From Candidatus Methylomirabilota bacterium (GTDB lineage Bacteria > Methylomirabilota > Methylomirabilia > Rokubacteriales > CSP1-6): DNA of 32,061 nucleotides. Below, piece by piece: positions 9,147 to 19,611 of this stretch. Position numbers and translations under genes: made by a program. Below the pieces are notes generated by a model, which saw only the letters and a program-made list of their open reading frames with translations, was not told where the DNA came from and made no database searches. The number at the start of each line of letters is the position of its first letter. Position 1 is the first letter of the stretch. The stretch spans positions 1-32,061 of the forward strand of contig DASTYT010000143.1 in NCBI GenBank assembly GCA_035764725.1. Direction: 5' to 3'.

Positions 9147-10157
9147 GTGGCCGCGCCGCTGACGTTCGGCACCAACCGCTTCGGCTTTCCCGACCCGGCC
9201 CGCCTCGCCGCCACCTGCCGCGACGCCGAGGCGGCGGGCTTCGATCATCTGTGGTTTCCCGACAGCCAGCTCCGCAACGGCGACGTGTTCGTCAACGTGC
9301 TGACCGCGGCGCAAGCCACGCGACACGCCAAGGTGGGCACGCTGCTCGTGAACCCGGTGACGCGCCATCCCAGCGTGATCGCCGCGAGCGCGGCGGCCGT
9401 GGACATGTACGCGCCGGGACGGGTCTTCCTCGGTATCGGCTCCGGCGACACCGCGGTGTGGCAGGTGGGGCTACGCCCCGCGCGCCTCGCCGAGCAGGAG
9501 GCCGCGGTGAAGATGATCCGCGCGCTCCTGGCCGGCGAGGGCGTGCCGCTCGGCTGGACCGCGCCGTCCCGCCTCCAGACCCCGCGTCCGGTCCCGGTCG
9601 TCGTGGCGGGCAGCGGGCCCAAGACCCTCCGGATGGCCGGTCGCTCGGCGGACGGCGTGGTGATCCGCATCGGCGCCGATCCCGCCCTCGTGCAGTGGGG
9701 CTACGACGAGTTCTGCGCGGGCGCGCGCGAGGCCGGGCGCGATCCCGCCACGCTCTGGGTGGCCGGACACTTCCACACCGTGCTCAGCGACGACGTGGAT
9801 CTCGCCGAGGCGCGGGGGCGCGTGATGGCGGCCGGCTACTACGAGGTGAACCGTGGCACGTGGGAGCGCCTGGGCCTCCGGTGGCCGTGCGCTCCGATCG
9901 AGCGCATCCTCGAGGAGGTGCGCCCCGACTTCCATCACGCCTACGACATGGCGCTGGCCGCCAAGCACGTGGAGGCGATTCCGGTGGAGGTCGCGCGGCG
10001 GTTCTGCCTCATGGGCTCGGCCGCCGATGTGCGCCTGCAGCTCGAAGGGCTGGTCGAGCGCGTTCCCTGGATGCGGCACGTGATTCTGCAGCCGAACATG
10101 CCGGGCCCGAGCTTCATCGAGGCCTGCGGCGCCGAGGTGCTGCGCGCGTTCAGATAG
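9147..10157 (+). CDS. LLM-family (F420- or flavin-dependent) oxidoreductase, Mer-like
   Basis: 336-residue luciferase-like TIM-barrel oxidoreductase, cytoplasmic. The N terminus FGFPDPARLAATCRDAEAAGFDHLWFPDS and the motif GRVFLGIGSGDTAVWQVGLRPARLAEQEAAV resemble methylenetetrahydromethanopterin-reductase-like members, most of which use coenzyme F420. VVAGSGPKTLRMAGRSADGVVIRIG is the barrel strand near the cofactor phosphate. Start is GTG at 9147, seven bases after the gnd stop, so it probably shares the gnd transcript. Substrate and cofactor are not readable from sequence. The stop is separated from the convergent trpS stop by only three bases. Confidence 0.88.
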   Translation: MAAPLTFGTNRFGFPDPARLAATCRDAEAAGFDHLWFPDSQLRNGDVFVNVLTAAQATRHAKVGTLLVNPVTRHPSVIAASAAAVDMYAPGRVFLGIGSGDTAVWQVGLRPARLAEQEAAVKMIRALLAGEGVPLGWTAPSRLQTPRPVPVVVAGSGPKTLRMAGRSADGVVIRIGADPALVQWGYDEFCAGAREAGRDPATLWVAGHFHTVLSDDVDLAEARGRVMAAGYYEVNRGTWERLGLRWPCAPIERILEEVRPDFHHAYDMALAAKHVEAIPVEVARRFCLMGSAADVRLQLEGLVERVPWMRHVILQPNMPGPSFIEACGAEVLRAFR

Positions 10158-10160
10158 CCC

Positions 10161-11573
<1,413 letters not shown>

Positions 11574-12860
11574 ATGCCGACTCTCATGCCCACTGTCCAA
11601 CCGGCGCATCCGCAGGTCGCCGCGCTCGAGCTTCTCGGCGACGAGATCGCCGAACTGTCGGCGCGGCTCGATGCCGCCACCGCGCGCCTCCTCACCCTCA
11701 TCCGCGAGTTCGATGAGCGCCGCGGCTGGAACACCGGCTTCCGCTCCTGCGCCGAGTGGCTGAGCTGGCGAGTCGGCCTGGAACCGGGGGCAGCACGCGA
11801 ACGCGTACGGGTTGCTCACGCGCTCGCGAACCTTCCCCTCCTCAGCGATGCCTTGGCGCGAGGCGAGCTGTCCTATTCGAAGGTACGGGCGTTGACCCGT
11901 ATCGCGACGCCTGAGACGGAAGTCCGGTTGCTCACGGTGGGCCGAGCCGGGACCGTCGCACATGTGGAGCGCATCGTCCGAGGCTGGCGTCGGGTTGACC
12001 GCCTGGCCGAGGCGCGCGAAGCCGGAGTGCAGCAGCGGAATCGCGCGTTCCACACGCACTATGACGACGACGGCATGCTCGTCATCCATGGACGCCTCGC
12101 CCCCGAGGTCGGAGCGCTGCTCCGCCAGGCGCTACATGCCGCGTGCGACACTCTGTTCCGCGAGCAGGGTGGCAACACCTCTGAGAGCGACGCGCAAAGG
12201 CGCGCCGACGCCCTGGCCCGAATCGTGGAGACGGCGCTACATCACGGTATGAATTCCGGGACCTCGGGGGAACGCTATCAGGTCGTGATCCATGTAGATG
12301 GTGGGCAGTCGGTTCTCGAAGACGGACCGCACGTTTCAGCTGAAACGTCGGAGCGACTCACCTGTGACGCCACGCGCACATGGATACGGCATGACCAGTC
12401 CGGGACCCCTGTGGAAGTCGGCACGAGAACCCGGGCGATTTCACCGGCGCTGCGCCGAGCGCTTGAGTACCGCGACCACGGCTGCCGCTTTCCCGGTTGC
12501 GGCGTGCGCCATGGGCAGGGCCATCACATTCGACACTGGGCGCGCGGAGGGCCAACGGCTCTCGCCAATCTCGTAACACTATGCCGCCACCACCATCGCG
12601 CGGTCCACGAGGAGGGCTATCAAATCGCTCGAGAGGCGGATGGGACGCTGAGATTCTACGAGCCGGACGGCACACCCCTACTCGAGGTACCACCTCCCGT
12701 CCTGCTCGGCGAGAATCCAGTCGCGGCCATCCGGGCCCTGAACGACCAGGAAGGGGTGCGGATCGGCCCGAGGACCGGACTCTCCGAATGGCGGGGCGAG
12801 CGGTTCGATGTGGGGTGGGCGATCGATGTGCTCCACCCGAGGGCCAATCCGGCTCGCTAG
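11574..12860 (+). CDS. DUF222 / HNH endonuclease domain protein (13E12-like)
   Basis: 428-residue protein with an N-terminal DUF222 region (about 15-250; [53 protein letters not shown]). A C-terminal HNH nuclease module follows at about 300-345. The HNH residues are visible: C304 and C309 of a zinc knuckle, H317-H318, N332, C337 and H339-H341, in the pattern HHIRHW...[12 protein letters not shown]. Proteins of this class often occur in many dispersed copies and are thought to be mobile or selfish, or to act in DNA processing; the function of DUF222 is not established. ATG at 11574 follows AAGGAG (11561-11566) by seven bases. The region is less GC-rich than its neighbours and abuts a gene remnant, which suggests acquisition by transfer. 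Confidence 0.85.
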   Translation: MPTLMPTVQPAHPQVAALELLGDEIAELSARLDAATARLLTLIREFDERRGWNTGFRSCAEWLSWRVGLEPGAARERVRVAHALANLPLLSDALARGELSYSKVRALTRIATPETEVRLLTVGRAGTVAHVERIVRGWRRVDRLAEAREAGVQQRNRAFHTHYDDDGMLVIHGRLAPEVGALLRQALHAACDTLFREQGGNTSESDAQRRADALARIVETALHHGMNSGTSGERYQVVIHVDGGQSVLEDGPHVSAETSERLTCDATRTWIRHDQSGTPVEVGTRTRAISPALRRALEYRDHGCRFPGCGVRHGQGHHIRHWARGGPTALANLVTLCRHHHRAVHEEGYQIAREADGTLRFYEPDGTPLLEVPPPVLLGENPVAAIRALNDQEGVRIGPRTGLSEWRGERFDVGWAIDVLHPRANPAR

Positions 12861-12866
12861 CGGCCC

Positions 12867-13089
12867 CTATCGACGCGGCAGCATCGCCAGCCCGTCGTAG
12901 AGGTGAATCGGTCGAGCGCATGGCCTTCACCGAGTCGCCGAGGTGGAGGCTCCCGTTCTCGGAGTGGGCCTGCGTGTGGGGGTCGGCCACGCCCATCAAG
13001 ATGCAGGGCGCGCCCTCGAGGAGATCGGCGAAGGGCTGCACGAAGCCGATGGTGCCGCCGCCCCATCATGGCCCATGCTCGCGGTCTCC
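12867..13089 (-). pseudogene. C-terminal remnant of a second M20 dipeptidase gene copy
   Basis: This 223-bp stretch is a diverged direct copy (roughly 85-90% identical by eye) of the last 214 bp of the adjacent intact M20 gene (13098-13311). It still encodes [18 protein letters not shown] and [10 protein letters not shown], followed by a matching end (LAMLPRR then TAG at 12867-12869). One inserted C near 12908-12911 shifts the frame between AMRST and IHLYD, and a net 8-bp insertion lies near 13062-13080. The conserved Trp of LGDW is Ser. The first five sixths of this copy are missing. It is best explained as a tandem duplicate, lying downstream of the intact gene in transcription order, that was deleted and is decaying. 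Confidence 0.85.
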
Positions 13090-13097
13090 GCGAGAGG

Positions 13098-14501
13098 CTA
13101 CCGGCGCGGTACCGCCGCCAGCGCGTCGTACAGGTGAATCGTCGAGCGCATGGCCTTCACCCAGTCGCCCAGATGGAGGCTCTCGTTCTCGGAGTGGGCC
13201 TGGCTGTTGGGGTCGATCACGCCCATGAGGATGCAGGGCGCGCCCCTGAGGAGATCGGCGAAGGGCTGCACGAAGCCGATGGTGCCGCCCGCGCCGACCA
13301 TGGCGGTCTCCTTGCCGAAGCCCGCCTTGAGGGCCGCGCGCGCCGCCTCGAAGGCCGGACCTTCGGGATCGGTGGTCCACCACGGGCTGGTGCCGGTCAC
13401 GGTGGCGCGCACCTTCATCCCGAACGGGGGCTTCGCGGTGAGCTTCTTGACGATGAGCCGGCCCGCCTCGCGCGCGTCCATCCCGGGGACAGTGCGGAGC
13501 GACAGGCGTGCTTTGGCCGCCTCGATGATCTGGTTGGAGGAGCCGAGGAAGGGGCGTGCCTCCAGGGCGATCACAGTGAGGGCGGGCCGGGTCCACATCC
13601 GCTCGAGCAGCGAGTACTTCTTCTCGCCCCAGAGCCGCACACCGGGGAGCATGCCCGAGTCTCTCTTGAACTTACCCTCGGCGAGCGGAAGCTTGCGCAA
13701 GCGGGCGAGCTGCTTGGCGCTGGGCCGCGCGACCTTCTTGTAGAGGCCCGGCACGTTGAGCGCGCCGTCCTGGGTGCGCAGGTCCGCGATCATCGCGCAG
13801 AGGATCTGTACGGGGTCGGGCACGGGGCCGCTGTAGCCCGAGTGCAACGGCTGGTGCAACCCGTGCACCTCCACGTCCACCTGGCAGATGCCGCGGAGCT
13901 GATAGGTCAGCGCCGGATGTCCCACGTCGTAGTTGCCGGTGTCGGTCAGCACGATGAAATCTGCGGCCATCTTCGCCTTGTGGTGCTCGAGGAACCGGCC
14001 GAGGTTCATCGAGCCGATCTCTTCCTCGCCCTCGATGATGAACTTGACGTTCAGCGGGAGCGTCTTCGCCGCGCGGAGATAGGCGCCCACCGCGGCCACG
14101 TGGGCCATGACCCCGCCCTTGTCATCCGCGGTGCCGCGGCCGTAGAGCCGCCCGTCGCGCTCGGTGGGCTCGAAGGCCGGCGAGAGCCACTTCTCCGAGC
14201 GGCCCGGCGGCTGCACGTCGTGGTGGCCGTAGAGCAGCACGGTGGGCGCCCCCGGCCGGTGCAGCCAGTCTCCGTAGACATAGGGGTGCACGCCGGGGAT
14301 CTCGAGCACCTCCACGTGCTCGACGCCGGCGTCGCGCAGCGTCTGCGCCACCGCCTGCGCGGAGCGGCGCACCTCGTCGGGAGGAAAGCCCGCGGCGGAC
14401 ATGCTGGGGATGCGACAGAGATCGACCAGCGTCCGCTTCCAGTGATCGAGCCGCGCGTCGAGATCGCCGAGGGCCTCGCGAACCATGCCGTTGGTGGCCA
14501 T
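13098..14501 (-). CDS. M20-family metallodipeptidase
   Basis: 467-residue zinc peptidase of the M20 family, closest in layout to Xaa-His/Cys-Gly dipeptidases (CNDP2/DUG1-like, often annotated M20/M25/M40). Visible residues: the metal His in LLYGHHDVQP (about 93-95), bridging Asp in GTADDKG (about 126), catalytic and ligand Glu in EGEEEIGS (about 160-161), Asp in LTDTGNY (about 187) and a late His in QAHSENES. The central dimerisation lid domain (about 200-375) is present. No signal peptide, so cytoplasmic; peptides would come from an importer. ATG at 14499-14501 lies two bases after the aldolase stop, with AAAGGGG just upstream as ribosome site, so translation is probably coupled. A decayed partial copy lies immediately downstream. 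Confidence 0.93.
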   Translation of the reverse strand: MATNGMVREALGDLDARLDHWKRTLVDLCRIPSMSAAGFPPDEVRRSAQAVAQTLRDAGVEHVEVLEIPGVHPYVYGDWLHRPGAPTVLLYGHHDVQPPGRSEKWLSPAFEPTERDGRLYGRGTADDKGGVMAHVAAVGAYLRAAKTLPLNVKFIIEGEEEIGSMNLGRFLEHHKAKMAADFIVLTDTGNYDVGHPALTYQLRGICQVDVEVHGLHQPLHSGYSGPVPDPVQILCAMIADLRTQDGALNVPGLYKKVARPSAKQLARLRKLPLAEGKFKRDSGMLPGVRLWGEKKYSLLERMWTRPALTVIALEARPFLGSSNQIIEAAKARLSLRTVPGMDAREAGRLIVKKLTAKPPFGMKVRATVTGTSPWWTTDPEGPAFEAARAALKAGFGKETAMVGAGGTIGFVQPFADLLRGAPCILMGVIDPNSQAHSENESLHLGDWVKAMRSTIHLYDALAAVPRR

Positions 14502-14503
14502 GT

Positions 14504-15295
14504 TCACCCCTTTACCATAGCCCGGAGCGCTGCGCCCTCCGTCTTGAGCCACTCGAAGAGAATGCCCACGTCCCAGCCCATGCAGAAGTGGCGCACGCCC
14601 ATGTCGAGATAGGGCCGCGCCTGCTCCGGGCTGTCGATCTCCACCCGTGGCGCCACGCCCAGGCGCAGCGCCGTCTTGATCACGTGCCGCTCCGCCTCCT
14701 TCACGCGCGGGTGCTCCCACTGTCCAGGGATGCCGATGCTCATCGAGTAGTCGGCGGGCCCGAACTGCACCATGTCCACGCCCTTCACCGACAGCATGGC
14801 CTCCACGTTGTCCACCGCGGAGGCCTTCTCGATCATGACCGCGATCACCACGTCCTCCAGGGCCTGCACGAAGGCGGGCGAGCCCACGTCCACCACATAG
14901 CCCACGTCGCGGCGCATGCCCACGCCGTGGATGCCGCCCGTCGCCGGCGTCTCGGCCCGCACGGCGCGCACGCACTCGCGCACGTCGTCCACCGTGCGCG
15001 GATCGGCGAACAGCACGTTCTGGATGCCCGCGCCGATCGCGCGCACCGCGAGATAGGTCCGCGGCTGCTGCTCGATCTTCATCATCGCCGACATGTTTGG
15101 GAAGGTGTCGACGGCGCGGGCGAGGTTCTCGAGGGCGAAGAGGTCGTAGGGCGCGTACTCCCCCACGAACTCGACGTAGTCGAAGAGGCCGGAGTGCCCG
15201 ACCAGCTCGGCCACCGCCGGCCACACCGTGTGGATGTGGGTCCCGAAGGTGGGCTGGCCGGCGCGGAGAAGCTCACGGAGTCGGTTGGGGCGCAT
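14504..15295 (-). CDS. HpcH/HpaI aldolase-family protein with altered active-site residues
   Basis: 263-residue TIM barrel of the HpcH/HpaI (class II pyruvate-dependent aldolase, citrate-lyase-like) family. The metal-site Glu is kept in VMIEKASAVDN and the Asp in QFGPADYSMSIGIPGQ. The signature DGEHAP of HpaI reads VGEYAPYD here (about residues 42-48), so both the Asp and the His of the proposed catalytic dyad are replaced (Val and Tyr). The conserved Arg of the VVR segment appears as Lys (AMMKIEQQP). It may be a variant aldolase, a lyase with another substrate, or non-catalytic. ATG at 15293-15295 lies 26 bases after the upstream stop. It precedes the M20 peptidase with a two-base gap. Confidence 0.82.
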   Translation of the reverse strand: MRPNRLRELLRAGQPTFGTHIHTVWPAVAELVGHSGLFDYVEFVGEYAPYDLFALENLARAVDTFPNMSAMMKIEQQPRTYLAVRAIGAGIQNVLFADPRTVDDVRECVRAVRAETPATGGIHGVGMRRDVGYVVDVGSPAFVQALEDVVIAVMIEKASAVDNVEAMLSVKGVDMVQFGPADYSMSIGIPGQWEHPRVKEAERHVIKTALRLGVAPRVEIDSPEQARPYLDMGVRHFCMGWDVGILFEWLKTEGAALRAMVKG

Positions 15296-15321
15296 CGTGG
15301 AGGCTCCCGTAAGATATCCGA

Positions 15322-15816
15322 TCAGCGGGACGGACGCGCCCGGTCGAGCGCGTCCGCGAGGTAGCGCGCGAGCGCCGCCTCGGAGGTGAACTCAGGCGTG
15401 GTGTCGGGCACGCCCAGATAGTAGACGACCAGAGGAACGGGCGCGCTCGCGCCGGGCGGAGGCTCGAGTCGTAGCTCCAGCCGCGGATGCTCGGCGAAGT
15501 CGGCGCGCCGCCGGCGCACCTCCGCGATGCCTCGCAAGGCCTGCGGCGGAAGCACCTCCCGCCGCGCGCCGCCGAAGGGATCCACCGCTTCCACGCGCAG
15601 CCCGGCGAAGCGTGGGGCCGCCACGCGGATCACCACCTGCGTATCGTCCTCGCGCGCGGCACGCAGGATGGCCCAGACCATGACCACATCCGGGGTGACG
15701 AAGACGGAGTTCTCGCCGTGAAGCGCGGCGGCCGGGGCCTGCGCGCGCGCGAGCACGAGCGGCCCGGCAGCCCAGCTCAGCGAGAGCGCGAGGGCGATGG
15801 CCGCCGCGCGCCTCAT
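15322..15816 (-). CDS. Small secreted protein of unknown function
   Basis: 164-residue protein I do not recognise. The N terminus [26 protein letters not shown] is a clear signal peptide ending in an AQA-type cleavage site. The rest is a probable beta-rich domain (ENSVFVTPDVVMVWAILRAA, TQVVIRVAAPRFAGLRVEAVDPFGG, LVVYYLGVPDTTP) with no cysteines or catalytic motif that I can see. The ATG at 15814-15816 overlaps the ATPase stop as ATGA, a strong sign of translational coupling, so it probably works with the ABC importer, or it may be an assembly or accessory periplasmic factor. An upstream start at 15912 would lie inside the ATPase gene and lack the signal peptide at the N terminus, so it is rejected. 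Confidence 0.7.
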   Translation of the reverse strand: MRRAAAIALALSLSWAAGPLVLARAQAPAAALHGENSVFVTPDVVMVWAILRAAREDDTQVVIRVAAPRFAGLRVEAVDPFGGARREVLPPQALRGIAEVRRRRADFAEHPRLELRLEPPPGASAPVPLVVYYLGVPDTTPEFTSEAALARYLADALDRARPSR

Positions 15817-16895
15817 TCCGTCGCCGGCAAGAGGGCCACGCGGTCGGGCGGCAGGCGGAGGCGCACGGCCTGGCCCTCGCCGAGCAGGGCGCCCGGCCCT
15901 TGATCGGGGCACGTCACCAGCAGCAACTCGTCCCCCGCCCGCACCTGGTAGTCGACCTTCTCGCCGAGGAAAGTCCGCGCGACGACGCGCCCGGGAACTT
16001 CACCGGCGGCGCCCGGGCCGTCGGGCGCGATCCCGACCGCCTCGGGCCGTATCGCCACGCGCGCGGCCTCGCCCGCCCGCGGCCCCACGTCGCCGGCAAC
16101 CCGCAGACGGGCTCCCGCGACCTCCACCAGCGCGCCGCCGGCGCCCCGCTCGACCACGCGCCCGCGCAGGAAATTCACCCGGCCGATGAACTGCGCCACG
16201 AAGGCGGAGGCGGGACGGTGATAGAGGTCCTCGGCCCGTCCCTCCTGCACCACCACCCCTTGGCTCATGACCGCGATGCGGTCGGAGACCGCCATCGCCT
16301 CCTCCTGATCGTGCGTGACGTACACGGCAGTGATGGACAGCTCCTTCTGGAGGCGCCGGATCTCCTCCCGCATCTGCACCCGGAGCTTGGCGTCGAGATT
16401 CGAGAGCGGCTCGTCGAAGAGGAGCACGCGGGGACGGATCACGATGGCGCGGGCCAGCGCCACGCGCTGCTGCTCGCCGCCGGAGAGCTGATGCGGCTGC
16501 TGGGCCTCGTAGCGCGAGAGACCCACCAGGGCGAGCACCTCCCCCACCCGGCGCGTCGTCTCCGCCCGCTCCACGCCGCGGATGCGCAGGCCGTAGGCGA
16601 CGTTGTCGAACACGGTGAGGTGCGGAAACAGCGCGTAGCTCTGGAACACAAAGCCGATGTCCCGCTGATTCGCCATGAGGGCGGTGACGTCGCGATCGCC
16701 GATCCAGACGCGCCCGGCGTCCGGCGCTTCGAAGCCCGCGATCATCCGGAGCGTGGTGGTCTTGCCGCAGCCCGAGGGCCCGAGCAGCGTCAGGAACTCT
16801 CCCGGGGCCACCGCCAGGCTTACCTCGCGCACCGCCCAGAGATCACCCTTCACCCGGTGGCGGAAGCGCTTGGAGAGGCCCTTGACGCGGACCAT
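15813..16895 (-). CDS. ABC transporter ATP-binding protein, FbpC/PotA type
   Basis: 360-residue cytoplasmic ATPase that powers the importer encoded just upstream. Walker A GPSGCGKT is at 39-46, the Q-loop in [12 protein letters not shown] (about 81-92), signature LSGGEQQR from 138, Walker B VLLFDEP at 157-163 and the H-loop in YVTHDQEEA (His195). A C-terminal TOBE domain (about 240-355, with [13 protein letters not shown]) is typical of the iron(III)/spermidine/2-aminoethylphosphonate group. The ATG at 16893-16895 follows the permease stop by two bases. Upstream frame extension belongs to the overlapping permease region and is not coding for this protein. Confidence 0.95.
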   Translation of the reverse strand: MVRVKGLSKRFRHRVKGDLWAVREVSLAVAPGEFLTLLGPSGCGKTTTLRMIAGFEAPDAGRVWIGDRDVTALMANQRDIGFVFQSYALFPHLTVFDNVAYGLRIRGVERAETTRRVGEVLALVGLSRYEAQQPHQLSGGEQQRVALARAIVIRPRVLLFDEPLSNLDAKLRVQMREEIRRLQKELSITAVYVTHDQEEAMAVSDRIAVMSQGVVVQEGRAEDLYHRPASAFVAQFIGRVNFLRGRVVERGAGGALVEVAGARLRVAGDVGPRAGEAARVAIRPEAVGIAPDGPGAAGEVPGRVVARTFLGEKVDYQVRAGDELLLVTCPDQGPGALLGEGQAVRLRLPPDRVALLPATE

Positions 16896-16897
16896 AC

Positions 16898-18565
16898 TCA
16901 ACCGCCCAGCACGCTGCCGAGGGAGGCCGAGCCGGGCGCGCTGAACGTCCGGAGCACGCGGCCGATGAGGGCGATCACCACGTACACGATGGCGACCACC
17001 AGCACGGAGAAGGCGGCGGCCGGCCCGAGCGACAGCTCCGTCATGTTCTCCAGGATGCGTACGGTGATGAGCGTCCAGTTGATCGACACCAGGAAGATCG
17101 TGGCGCTGATCGCGGTCATCGACCGGATGAACACCACGCCCAGCCCCGCGAAGAACGCCGGGACGACCAGCGGGAGTGTCACCCGGTAGAAGGTCGTGGC
17201 GCTGGAGGCGCCCAGGCCGAGCGAGGCCTCCTCGAGGCTGGGATCGATCTGCTGGAGCTGCGCCACCGTCGCGCGGATGCCGGTGGGGCTGTAGCGGAAG
17301 ACATAGCAGGCCACGATGATGAGGGCCCCGCCGGTGAGCGCGATGGGCGGATCGTTGAACGCGATGAGATACGCGATGCCGACGATGGTGCCCGGCAGCG
17401 CGTAGTTCAGCATGGACACCACCTCCATCGCCGCGCGGCCGGGAAAGCGCTTCCGCGCCACCAGATAGCCCACGAGGACGCCGTAGGCGCCGCCCAGCGG
17501 CATGCTGAGCCCCGCGATGATGAGCGTGTCGCGGATGGCGCGCGCGCCCTCGGTGAAGATCACGTGGTAGTGGCGCCACGTCCACGCATGGTTGGCGCCC
17601 AGGGCCACCACCGCCGACGCGTAGAGGAGCAGCGCGTAGAAGTACGCGATCACCGCCGCCACCGCGAGGCAGGCGCCCACGAGGACGGGGCGCAGCCAGG
17701 GCGCCACCGTCTTGACCGCGGTCCGAGCCCCCGCCTTCCCCGACACCGTCACGTAGTACCGGCGGCTCACCCAGTAGCGCTGGAGGAGGTAGACCCCGAA
17801 GGCCGGCACGAGCAGCGCGAAGGACAGCACCGCGCCGCCCCGCAGGTCGAAGAGGCCGGTGATCTGCAGATACGCCTGGGTCGGGAGCACCGGGAAGGCG
17901 TTCCCCGCCAGGATGAGCGGGGTGGCGAAGTCCGCCAGCGACGCGGCGAAGAGCAGGAGGAACGCGTTGGCGAGGCCGGGGATGGCGAGCGGCACCGTCA
18001 CCGTCCGGAACACCTGCGCGCGCGAGGCGCCCAGCGAGAGCGCCATGTCTTCCACGTTGGCGTCGATGGCGGCGAGCACCGGGCGGAGGGTCAGGTAGGC
18101 AATGGGGAAGTAGGTCACCGTCTCGGAGAAGAACGTCGTGGTGAGGCCGTAGACGGACACGCCCTTGATGCCGAGCAGCTGATAGGTGATGAGCCCGCGC
18201 GGGCCGAACGAGAAGATCATGGCGATCGCCGTGGTGAACGGCGGCGAGATGAGGGGCAGGAGCGTCACCGCGTCGAGCACGCCGAGCCACCCGCGCCCGA
18301 GACCGGCGCGGCTCGCGGTGAGGGCGAAGAGGAAGCCGAGGGCGGTGCCCGCGAGCCCGACCAGCATGGCGAGGAGGAGGCTATTGCCGAAGGCGCGCAG
18401 CTGATGGGGATCCGCGAGGATGGCAAGAGCGCTCCCGAGGGAGAGTCGACCGCCGTCGGTGGCCACGCGCCCCAGCAGGCTCAGGAGCGGATAGAGGACG
18501 AAGAGAGCGAGAAGGCCCCACAGGAGGAGCACCGTCACGCGGAGCGCGGGATCCCGTCCCCGCAT
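16898..18565 (-). CDS. ABC transporter permease, fused double-domain (FbpB/PhnV type)
   Basis: 555-residue inner-membrane protein with about twelve transmembrane helices, two BPD_transp_1 domains in one chain. Each half has an EAA loop: [25 protein letters not shown] in the first and [25 protein letters not shown] in the second. Such fused permeases are typical of Fe3+ (FbpB/SfuB) and 2-aminoethylphosphonate importers. The start is taken at ATG 18563-18565 ([17 protein letters not shown]), 17 bases after the binding-protein stop; the frame stays open further upstream but runs antiparallel to nothing recognisable and overlaps the binding-protein gene. Works with the genes on both sides. Confidence 0.94.
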   Translation of the reverse strand: MRGRDPALRVTVLLLWGLLALFVLYPLLSLLGRVATDGGRLSLGSALAILADPHQLRAFGNSLLLAMLVGLAGTALGFLFALTASRAGLGRGWLGVLDAVTLLPLISPPFTTAIAMIFSFGPRGLITYQLLGIKGVSVYGLTTTFFSETVTYFPIAYLTLRPVLAAIDANVEDMALSLGASRAQVFRTVTVPLAIPGLANAFLLLFAASLADFATPLILAGNAFPVLPTQAYLQITGLFDLRGGAVLSFALLVPAFGVYLLQRYWVSRRYYVTVSGKAGARTAVKTVAPWLRPVLVGACLAVAAVIAYFYALLLYASAVVALGANHAWTWRHYHVIFTEGARAIRDTLIIAGLSMPLGGAYGVLVGYLVARKRFPGRAAMEVVSMLNYALPGTIVGIAYLIAFNDPPIALTGGALIIVACYVFRYSPTGIRATVAQLQQIDPSLEEASLGLGASSATTFYRVTLPLVVPAFFAGLGVVFIRSMTAISATIFLVSINWTLITVRILENMTELSLGPAAAFSVLVVAIVYVVIALIGRVLRTFSAPGSASLGSVLGG

Positions 18566-18582
18566 TGCGGGCGCCCGCGCCC

Positions 18583-19590
18583 TCACTCCTTGGCGTTCAG
18601 GACTTCGTTGACCCAGCGCTCCACGATGCGCTTGCGGTTGGCCCCGGCGTAGGCGTCGTCGATGGGAAAGATCTTGGCGCCCTTGAGCACCTCGGCCAGG
18701 CTCGCCTCCACCGCCACGTCGGGATGGGCGGGCACGAAGTTGATCTTGTGCTTGGCGAAGAGCCCCTGCATGGCGGACGAGGTGGCCCAGTCGATGAGCT
18801 TCTTGCCCAGCTCGGGGTTCTTGGCGCCCTTGAGCAGCGCCACTGCCTCCGCGGAGGTGCCGATGCCCTCCTTGGGGAAGGAGATCGACACGTCGTAGCC
18901 CTTCGCCTTGGTGTCGAGCGCGTCCACGATGAAGAAGATGCCGGCGCCCGCCTGGCCGAGCCCCACGGGCAGCGTGCCGCCGCCGCCGCTCTTCGTGTAG
19001 ACCTGCACGTTCTTCCGCAGCTTCTTCATGTAGTCGAAGGCCTTGGTCTCGTCGCGGCCGTTCACCTCGAGGACGGAGAAGATGCGCGTGACCGCAGTGC
19101 CCGAGGTCCGGGCGTCGGCCATCTGGAGCATGTTCTTGTAGGCGGGATTCAGGAGATCTTCCCAGGACGCGGGGGGCTTGAGGTTGTTCTCCTTGAGGAA
19201 CTTGCTGTTGCTCATGAACACGAGGGGATCGTCGGCGATGGCCACCCACTGCCCGTCGGCCTGCTTGAAGCGCGCGGGCAGCTTGGCGAAGGACGGCGGC
19301 TTGTACGCCTCGAAGATGCCCTCCTTGATGCCGGCGGCGTGCGTCTCCACCGGGCCGCCGAAGAGCACGTCGACCCGCGGGTTGTTCTTCTCCGCGATGA
19401 CGCGGGCGAGGGCCTCGCCAGAGGAGAAGCGCACGAAGTTCACCTTGATCCCGGTAGCCTTCTCGAATTCCTCGAACATCGGCCGCGCCCAGTTCTCGGG
19501 CCAGATCGAATAGGCGTTGACGGTCTGCTGGGCGGCGGCGGGCGCCGCCCACCCGAGCGCGGCAGCGAGGACCAGGACGATCATGCGCAT
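18583..19590 (-). CDS. ABC transporter substrate-binding protein, Fe3+/2-aminoethylphosphonate type
   Basis: 335-residue periplasmic binding protein of the ferric/AfuA-like class (SBP_bac_6/8 type). Signal peptide MRMIVLVLAAALGWAAPAAAQ, with cleavage expected near residue 20-21. Mature features: VNAYSIWPENWARPMFEEFEKATGIKV, VDVLFGGPVETHAAGIKEG, a SGTAVTRIF loop and LLKGAKNPELGKKLIDW. The ligand could be iron(III), phosphonate or another anion; the paired tyrosines typical of ferric-binding FbpA are not evident near the C terminus. A GAGAGGGAGAG ribosome site (complement of about 19594-19604) supports ATG at 19590; Met3 (19584) is an alternative. First gene of the binding protein-permease-ATPase set. 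Confidence 0.92.
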   Translation of the reverse strand: MRMIVLVLAAALGWAAPAAAQQTVNAYSIWPENWARPMFEEFEKATGIKVNFVRFSSGEALARVIAEKNNPRVDVLFGGPVETHAAGIKEGIFEAYKPPSFAKLPARFKQADGQWVAIADDPLVFMSNSKFLKENNLKPPASWEDLLNPAYKNMLQMADARTSGTAVTRIFSVLEVNGRDETKAFDYMKKLRKNVQVYTKSGGGGTLPVGLGQAGAGIFFIVDALDTKAKGYDVSISFPKEGIGTSAEAVALLKGAKNPELGKKLIDWATSSAMQGLFAKHKINFVPAHPDVAVEASLAEVLKGAKIFPIDDAYAGANRKRIVERWVNEVLNAKE

Positions 19591-19611
19591 GAGGCTCTCC
19601 CTCTCTGGGAT

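Noticed and set aside
13098..15224. 708-codon frame joining the aldolase region to the M20 peptidase
   Set aside because: The part before 14501 is a shadow of the aldolase gene; the peptidase has a good ribosome site and normal N terminus at 14501.
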